Source of the DNA: an uncultured Murdochiella sp.
GTDB taxonomy: Bacteria; Bacillota; Clostridia; Tissierellales; Peptoniphilaceae
Length of the DNA: 57,869 nt
Reading direction: 5' to 3'
Assembly (NCBI RefSeq): GCF_902488755.1
Contig: NZ_CABTXF010000004.1
Span: 1-57,869 of the forward strand
Shown here: positions 53,419 through 57,869 of the stretch, in pieces
Layout: each line of letters begins with the position of its first letter
How positions within the stretch are numbered: position 1 is the stretch's first letter
Program-made: the position numbers and the translations under genes
Notes under the pieces: model-generated
What the model was told of the DNA's origin: nothing
The model's input: the letters and a program-made list of their open reading frames with translations, nothing else
Database searches by the model: none

Positions 53419-53883
53419 TCATTCATGAAATGCAATATGCGGACGAATTTGTGCAATGTCCGCGCGTAAAATCTGTCGTTCTGTCCCGTTATCCATTACC
53501 ACAACTTTATCGTCATCAAACGCGATAAGGGGTGTGACCAACAGCTTTGTCCCGTTTTCCTTCTTATACAGTCCGATTTCCACTTCCTCGCCGATATGAA
53601 GCTCCAGTTGGCGGTCGGTTTTCAACGGTCGCGATAAGTCAGGTGAACTGACTTCAAGAAGGTAATGCTGATCAATCGGGTCCCATTCATCTAATTTCGG
53701 GCTGAGTGCATTGCTTACTATTTCGCAGTCATCCACGGTAATGCCGTCCGGATGATAGATGAAAAAGCGCAGAATGGCATCGTCCTGTTCATGCACAAAT
53801 TCGACATCTAATAACTCATAACCAGCCTCTTGAACTACCTCATCAAAACGAGGTCGCCAGGTTTTTACCATGCTTTGTTTCAT
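53419..53883 (-). CDS. rimP: Ribosome maturation factor RimP
   Basis: RimP helps assemble the 30S subunit. The 154 residues include GYELLDVEFVHE, VDDCEIVSNALSPKLDE, and YLLEVSSPDLSRPLKT. Start ATG 53883 follows AAGGAGGCGAG. The frame is open upstream to 53961, but that part holds the leader terminator and promoter. It is the first gene of the rimP-nusA-ylxR-infB-rbfA-nrnA-truB-ribF operon. Confidence 0.95.
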   Translation of the reverse strand: MKQSMVKTWRPRFDEVVQEAGYELLDVEFVHEQDDAILRFFIYHPDGITVDDCEIVSNALSPKLDEWDPIDQHYLLEVSSPDLSRPLKTDRQLELHIGEEVEIGLYKKENGTKLLVTPLIAFDDDKVVVMDNGTERQILRADIAQIRPHIAFHE

Positions 53884-53902
53884 CTCGCCTCCTTCCGGTT
53901 TG

Positions 53903-53933
53903 AAAAAAACAAGAGCGGGTTTCCGCTCTTGTT
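53903..53933 (-). terminator. Leader terminator (attenuator) upstream of rimP-nusA
   Basis: A perfect 11-bp stem AACAAGAGCGG / CCGCTCTTGTT with a four-base loop is followed on the minus strand by seven T residues. It lies between the operon promoter and the rimP ribosome binding site, so it must be bypassed for expression. Confidence 0.88.
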
Positions 53934-53956
53934 CCGTGTCAACATCTATCGGTGCT

Positions 53957-53985
53957 ATCATAGCATATTTTTAGGGGATTAACAA
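53957..53985 (-). promoter_or_regulatory. Promoter of the rimP-nusA-infB operon
   Basis: On the minus strand TTGTTA (53980-53985) and TATGAT (53957-53962) are 17 bases apart. The leader to the rimP start is about 65-70 bases. Confidence 0.75.
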
Positions 53986-54050
53986 GACTTCCCTTCTTCT
54001 CCGCTTGAACGAATCCAGAATACGTATTCACGGGTTTACTCTGTTCTTAT

Positions 54051-54079
54051 GCGACAGAAACCGTACAATAGAGTACAAT
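54051..54079 (+). promoter_or_regulatory. Probable promoter of the folE operon
   Basis: GCGACA (54051-54056) and TACAAT (54074-54079) are 17 bases apart. A second TACAAT lies at 54064-54069. Confidence 0.45.
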
Positions 54080-54138
54080 TAAAGCACTTTGCAAGAAGCG
54101 GCATATCCGGCTTCTATCGACAACAGAAAGGATACCCT

Positions 54139-54693
54139 ATGAACACCCAAAAGATTGAACAAGGCGTTCGCCTGCTGTTAGAAGGCATTGGTGAAGATCC
54201 AAACCGCGAAGGTCTTTTAGAAACGCCTGCTCGCGTGGCGCGCGCCTGTGAAGAGCTTTTCGCCGGATTGGAAACAACGGCAGAAAACCATCTCTCCAAA
54301 ACCTTTGAATTTGTGAATGACAATCTCGTCATTGAAAAAAATATCCCGTTTTATTCTCTCTGCGAACATCACCTTCTTCCCTTTTATGGAGAAGTTCATA
54401 TTGCCTACGTTCCCAACGGCAAAGTGGCGGGTCTTTCGAAACTTGCCCGAACGGTGGAAGTATATGCCAAGCGCCCGCAGATTCAAGAGCGCATGACGCA
54501 GCAAATTGCCGAAGCAATACGCGACTATTTAGGGGCAAAAGGCGTATTGGTGGTCGCAAAGGCGGAACATCTCTGCATGACCATGCGCGGTATAAAAAAA
54601 CCGGGTACAAAAACCGTCACCGCCTGTGCATTAGGCAATATTGAAGAGGACGAAACTTTGAAAAATGAAGTGTATCGGTTAATGGATTTCTAA
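54139..54693 (+). CDS. folE: GTP cyclohydrolase I
   Basis: FolE converts GTP to dihydroneopterin triphosphate, the first step of folate synthesis. The 184 residues contain the zinc-site segment SLCEHHLLPFYGEVHIAY, LSKLARTVEVYAKRPQ, and the second zinc cysteine in EHLCMTMRGIKKPG. Start ATG 54139 follows AGAAAGGAT; the longer upstream frame passes through the promoter. The TAA overlaps the next ATG. Confidence 0.97.
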   Translation: MNTQKIEQGVRLLLEGIGEDPNREGLLETPARVARACEELFAGLETTAENHLSKTFEFVNDNLVIEKNIPFYSLCEHHLLPFYGEVHIAYVPNGKVAGLSKLARTVEVYAKRPQIQERMTQQIAEAIRDYLGAKGVLVVAKAEHLCMTMRGIKKPGTKTVTACALGNIEEDETLKNEVYRLMDF

Positions 54694-55196
54694 TGAATAT
54701 GGTAAAACCAGTAAATAATCCAATGGAAAATGCGAATCGTATCTATCGAGATCCTCGCTATGCTGCTCTTCTTACCCGTCTTAATGATCTGGAAAAAGAG
54801 CGCGTATACTGCAAGCATGATTTAGATCACTTTTTAAGCGTGGGACGTATCGCCTATATCCTTTCTTTGGAAGAAGGTCTTTCCGTTTCCAAAGATGTGC
54901 TTTATACCGCAGCGCTTCTTCATGATATCGGTCGTGTCGAGGAAATAACCTCCGGTATGGCACATGCTGAGGCTTCCGCGAAGATAGCCGAGCCGTTTTT
55001 AGCCAACTCCACGTTTACGAAAGACGAAAAGGAAACGGTTCTTTCCCTCATTCGCAGCCATAGAACCCACGGCAAGGATTCGTTAACAGAACTGTTTTAC
55101 CGCGCAGATAAACTTTCCCGTCCCTGCGCCTATTGCGCAGCGATTTCTTCCTGTCACTGGCAGGAAGACAAAAAAAACCGAACCCTGCACTATTAG
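54693..55196 (+). CDS. HD-domain hydrolase in the folate operon
   Basis: A 167-residue HD-superfamily protein. The metal-binding residues are visible: His in CKHDLDHFLSVGRIA, the HD pair in LLHDIGRVEE, and Asp in RADKLSRPC. Such proteins often accompany folE in Clostridia, where they may remove phosphate from the pterin triphosphate or pterin monophosphate. That role is not demonstrated here. It starts at the TAATG junction with folE and lies eight bases before folBK. Confidence 0.82.
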   Translation: MNMVKPVNNPMENANRIYRDPRYAALLTRLNDLEKERVYCKHDLDHFLSVGRIAYILSLEEGLSVSKDVLYTAALLHDIGRVEEITSGMAHAEASAKIAEPFLANSTFTKDEKETVLSLIRSHRTHGKDSLTELFYRADKLSRPCAYCAAISSCHWQEDKKNRTLHY

Positions 55197-55204
55197 GAGG
55201 CATC

Positions 55205-56029
55205 ATGGATCATTTGCGCATAGTGGATCTTGAAATCATGGCACATCATGGGGTCTTTCCGGAAGAAAAAAAACTGGGGCAAAAATTCCTGGTTTCTGTG
55301 GATTGCGCCTATAATATGAAAAATGCAACGAAGGAAGAGGATTTGACACAATCCGTTCATTACGGTCTGCTTTGTAACGATATTACACGTCTACTCACCG
55401 AAAATACCTATGATCTCTTGGAAACCTGTGCTTACCGCATCGTCCAGCACATCTTTTCCGTTTTTCCCTTTGTCCGTGAAGCGACCGTATCCATCAAAAA
55501 ACCTTTCGCGCCCATCGGGCTTCCCCTAGCCTATCCCGAAGTTTCCATCACACGAAAATGGCGTACGTATTGGATTGCGCTTGGTACGAATATGGGGAAT
55601 CGGCAGGCGAATTTGGAAAATGCCGTGAACGCTCTGATCGCATCCGGTCTTACGGTAAAAAAATCCTCTTCCGTTCTGGAGACAAAGGCTTGGGGTAAAA
55701 CCGATCAACCCGTTTTTTTGAATCAGGTGGTAGAAGTATTAAGCTTTGAAGAACCGGAAGATGTGCTGACGATTTTGCAGCAAATTGAGGCGGAAATGGG
55801 TCGCATTCGTCATGAGCATTGGGGACCGCGCCCTATTGATCTCGACATTCTTCTGGTGGATCGCGAAATCATTCAAACCGATAGACTAACCGTCCCTCAC
55901 CCCTACATGACGGAGCGCGACTTTGTTCTGGAGCCACTGAATGAAATTGCGCCATTCCTCCTCCATCCCGTATGCAGAAAGTCGATACGCGAGCTCTATA
56001 GCGCATTGCATCCCTTGAAAGAAAAATGA
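55205..56029 (+). CDS. folBK: Bifunctional dihydroneopterin aldolase / HPPK (FolB-FolK fusion)
   Basis: A 274-residue fusion. Residues 1-117 are FolB, with MAHHGVFPEEKKLGQKF and the ETCAYRIVQHI segment, cleaving dihydroneopterin. Residues about 122-274 are FolK, with IALGTNMGNRQANLENAV and GPRPIDLDILL, which pyrophosphorylates hydroxymethyldihydropterin. Start ATG 55205 follows TTAGGAGG. The longer upstream frame overlaps the HD gene and is not coding. Its product feeds FolP, encoded by the facing gene. Confidence 0.95.
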   Translation: MDHLRIVDLEIMAHHGVFPEEKKLGQKFLVSVDCAYNMKNATKEEDLTQSVHYGLLCNDITRLLTENTYDLLETCAYRIVQHIFSVFPFVREATVSIKKPFAPIGLPLAYPEVSITRKWRTYWIALGTNMGNRQANLENAVNALIASGLTVKKSSSVLETKAWGKTDQPVFLNQVVEVLSFEEPEDVLTILQQIEAEMGRIRHEHWGPRPIDLDILLVDREIIQTDRLTVPHPYMTERDFVLEPLNEIAPFLLHPVCRKSIRELYSALHPLKEK

Positions 56030-56035
56030 TCGAAC

Positions 56036-56076
56036 AAAGACGGCAGGGAAATCTTCCCTGCCGTCTTTGTTTTTTC
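56036..56076. terminator. Bidirectional terminator between folBK and folP
   Basis: A perfect 15-bp stem AAAGACGGCAGGGAA / TTCCCTGCCGTCTTT with an ATC loop. T residues follow on the plus strand, and a TTTGTT run follows on the minus strand. Confidence 0.9.
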
Positions 56077-56083
56077 ATGAGAA

Positions 56084-57064
56084 TTAACGTGCATACCCGG
56101 CAAAATTAATATCTTCCTGTTGGTCTGCCAGTCGAACTGTATCGGCAACTAAGGCTGCCATGCGATGTTCCGCTATCGTATGCACACGAACAACTTCGAC
56201 GCCTTCACGGGCTGCCAATGCGGTAAGCATGGCGGATGCGTAATCACGATTCGAGAAACCTTCCTTCGTATCCGGATCTACCGAATATCCCGCCTCTTGC
56301 AACAAATTGACAATAAAGCGTTTGCGCGAAACGCCTAAGAAAATGCCATATCCTCTCTCATGCAACGCCGGTAAATGTTGAATCAAACGTAAATTGTCAC
56401 GTTTTGAAAGGCCGAAACCGATGCCCGGATCAAGCAGGATATGTTTTTGCGCAATGCCTGCCGCTTTGGCTACTTCCAAACTGCGATCAAGATAACGGTT
56501 TAATAGAATGAGAATGTCGTCTTCCTTAGCGGAATCGCGTTTCTCTTTTTTCGTAAAGGCAGAACCTTCTCCAAATTGGGGGAATTTTTTACTGTTTGGA
56601 TGATCCGGACGAAGCACCACCGGATTAAACATGGCAATGAGCCCGGCGTTATTCTTAGCAATTACTTCCGCCATTCCCGTATCACCAATAAGACCGGTGA
56701 TATCATTTACCATATCGCAGCCTGCATCGAGGGCAGCTTTTGCTACCGGTGCCTTCCACGTATCCACGGAAATAAGCACATCCGTCTTTTTGCGCAATGT
56801 CTCAATTACCGGCACAACACGGCGAATTTCTTCTTCCACCTCGATGTAATGTGATCCGGGACGAGTGGATTCTCCCCCGATATCCAACATGTCCGCACCC
56901 TGATCGATGAGAGAAAGTGCGTGATTCACCGCTTTTTCCGTCGTGTCCCAATTGCCACCGTCTGAAAAGGAATCCGGTGTGACGTTAACTATGGCACAAA
57001 TCCGGCAACGGTCATTCCGCGTAAAGCTGTGTTTCCCCAGCTGAAAAACAGGTTCCTGGTTCAT
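56084..57064 (-). CDS. folP: Dihydropteroate synthase
   Basis: FolP joins pterin pyrophosphate to p-aminobenzoate and is the sulfonamide target. Signatures are NVTPDSFSDGG, DIGGESTRPGS, DPGIGFGLSKRDNL, and GVSRKRFIVN. At 326 residues it is longer than the usual 270-290. The extra length lies mainly in a charged segment around residues 155-195 (HPNSKKFPQF...KKEKRDSAKED) and a short C-terminal extension. It follows folC by nine bases on the minus strand. Confidence 0.95.
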   Translation of the reverse strand: MNQEPVFQLGKHSFTRNDRCRICAIVNVTPDSFSDGGNWDTTEKAVNHALSLIDQGADMLDIGGESTRPGSHYIEVEEEIRRVVPVIETLRKKTDVLISVDTWKAPVAKAALDAGCDMVNDITGLIGDTGMAEVIAKNNAGLIAMFNPVVLRPDHPNSKKFPQFGEGSAFTKKEKRDSAKEDDILILLNRYLDRSLEVAKAAGIAQKHILLDPGIGFGLSKRDNLRLIQHLPALHERGYGIFLGVSRKRFIVNLLQEAGYSVDPDTKEGFSNRDYASAMLTALAAREGVEVVRVHTIAEHRMAALVADTVRLADQQEDINFAGYAR

Positions 57065-57073
57065 AATTACTCC

Positions 57074-57869
57074 TTATCGCTTTAGAAAGCTACGCACGTA
57101 GCCGACCATATATAGAGAACCGACGAATACCACGGCGCTATTCTTGGACGTGCAGAACGATTTTGTCGTCCTCCATGCTTCATCGAGGTTCTCACATGGT
57201 GTTGCCTCGCCCCCACGCTTTTGAATTTCTTCCGCCAGTTCCTTTGCCGACATCGCGCGCGGATTATCCGGTGTCAGCGTAATCACATGCTTGGCAAGCG
57301 GCAAAAAGAGAGCAAGCATTTTGTCAATTTCTTTGTCGGCCAATATGCCCAACACCATAACAATCTCGCGATTGCTTAAAAAATCCTTCACGGATTCGGC
57401 GAACACCCTTGCACCGCCGACATTATGCGCACCATCCAATATGGTGAGGGGCGCATCCAACACTCGTTCAAAGCGCCCTTTCCAGGCGGTTTTCTCCAGT
57501 CCGCGAAGAATGGTTTCATCGTCAACGGAAATCTTTCCTCTCCGACGCAACAGCGTAATTGCACTAAGCGCCATTATCGCATTCATCATCTGATAGTCGC
57601 CCATCAGGGAAAGCGAAATTGACCAGGTCTTTCCTTCATCATCGGTCCAATGAAAGCGTTGACCATCGAGTGAAGCGTTTTCTCTAATAAGTGTTTGAAA
57701 ATCAGGTTTCGTTACCGGCGCATTCTGTTGTTTTGCCACCGCTTCGACGGTTTTTTCCACTTCCTCTTCCTGCGGATAAAGCACCACCGGACAGCCGTAT
57801 TTGATAATGCCGGCTTTTTCTCCGGCGATGGCGGCAAGAGTGTTACCGAGATATTGGGTATGGTCGAGC
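57074..57869 (-). CDS. folC: Folylpolyglutamate / dihydrofolate synthase, C-terminal part (5' end outside window)
   Basis: The visible 264 residues begin within the Mur-ligase-like ATPase domain: LDHTQYLGNTLAAIAGEKAG is diagnostic of FolC. LMGDYQMMNAIMAL and ILDGAHNVGGARVFAE follow, then the C-terminal domain ending in GSLYMVGYVRSFLKR. The frame runs off the right edge, so the N-terminus with the P-loop is missing. It precedes folP on the minus strand. Confidence 0.94.
   Translation of the reverse strand, partial: LDHTQYLGNTLAAIAGEKAGIIKYGCPVVLYPQEEEVEKTVEAVAKQQNAPVTKPDFQTLIRENASLDGQRFHWTDDEGKTWSISLSLMGDYQMMNAIMALSAITLLRRRGKISVDDETILRGLEKTAWKGRFERVLDAPLTILDGAHNVGGARVFAESVKDFLSNREIVMVLGILADKEIDKMLALFLPLAKHVITLTPDNPRAMSAKELAEEIQKRGGEATPCENLDEAWRTTKSFCTSKNSAVVFVGSLYMVGYVRSFLKR

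Noticed and set aside
1..57869. CRISPR array, insertion sequence or restriction/defence island
   Set aside because: No regularly spaced repeats, transposase genes or defence-type gene groups were seen on either strand.

Overview
This window is a chromosomal stretch from a low-to-mid-GC Gram-positive anaerobe. The signs are miaB-mutS-mutL-miaA order, an infB operon with YlxR, RNase Y, a BMP-family nucleoside ABC transporter, consensus sigma-A promoters with strong GGAGG ribosome binding sites, and a Gram-positive LexA operator. A complete arginine deiminase pathway plus a GlnRS (most Firmicutes lack it) suggests a peptidolytic or amino-acid-fermenting Clostridia/Tissierellia lineage such as Peptoniphilaceae. 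That placement is inference. No phage, insertion sequence or CRISPR array is visible, and gene content is mostly core.

Layout. 1-7283 (+): tail of an unidentified gene, then miaB, mutS, mutL, miaA. 7311-9047 (+): a YnbB-like PLP enzyme, then a small SOS-controlled LysM/YneA-like gene under two LexA boxes. 9190-14118 (+): BMP-type nucleoside transporter (ATPase, two permeases, then a lipoprotein with its own promoter). 14218-16033: tRNA-Leu(CAG) (-), then a split ThrE-type exporter and an 86-residue FakA-tail-like protein (+). 16067-21793: a Xer recombinase (-), diverging from a moxR-DUF58-transglutaminase operon (+). 22090-31659: an arginine neighbourhood, with arcB, argS and tRNA-Arg(ACG) on (-), a tandem-HTH AraC regulator on (+), an AlaX-like editing protein (-) and arcA-arcC-arcD-like (-). 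32066-36914 (+): glnS, a yfhO gene broken by one in-frame TAA, and a small zinc-ribbon membrane protein. 36908-43606 (-): an AEC permease, then rny, recA, pgsA and ftsK. 43749-53883 (-): pnp, rpsO, and the operon rimP-nusA-ylxR-infB-rbfA-nrnA-truB-ribF. 54139-57869: folate genes in convergent arms, folE-HD-folBK (+) facing folP and folC (-); folC runs off the window.

How the parts work together. The repair genes (mutS, mutL, recA) and the SOS division inhibitor form a genome-maintenance theme. tRNA modification (miaB, miaA, truB), tRNA charging (argS, glnS) and translation factors form an information-processing theme. ArcA, ArcB and ArcC would convert arginine to ornithine, ammonia, CO2 and ATP, with the ArcD-like carrier exchanging arginine and ornithine. 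The folate enzymes run from GTP to folylpolyglutamate.

The most interesting signals are regulatory. They are a candidate H-type pseudoknot ahead of rpsO, an intrinsic terminator inside the rimP-nusA leader, two LexA boxes on the yneA-like promoter, several perfect dyads at or near promoters, and hairpins at the arc gene junctions. I found no convincing wholly new multi-gene system. The best protein-level oddities are the AraC protein with two DNA-binding domains, the FakA-tail orphan, the AlaX protein with an altered zinc ligand and the interrupted yfhO.
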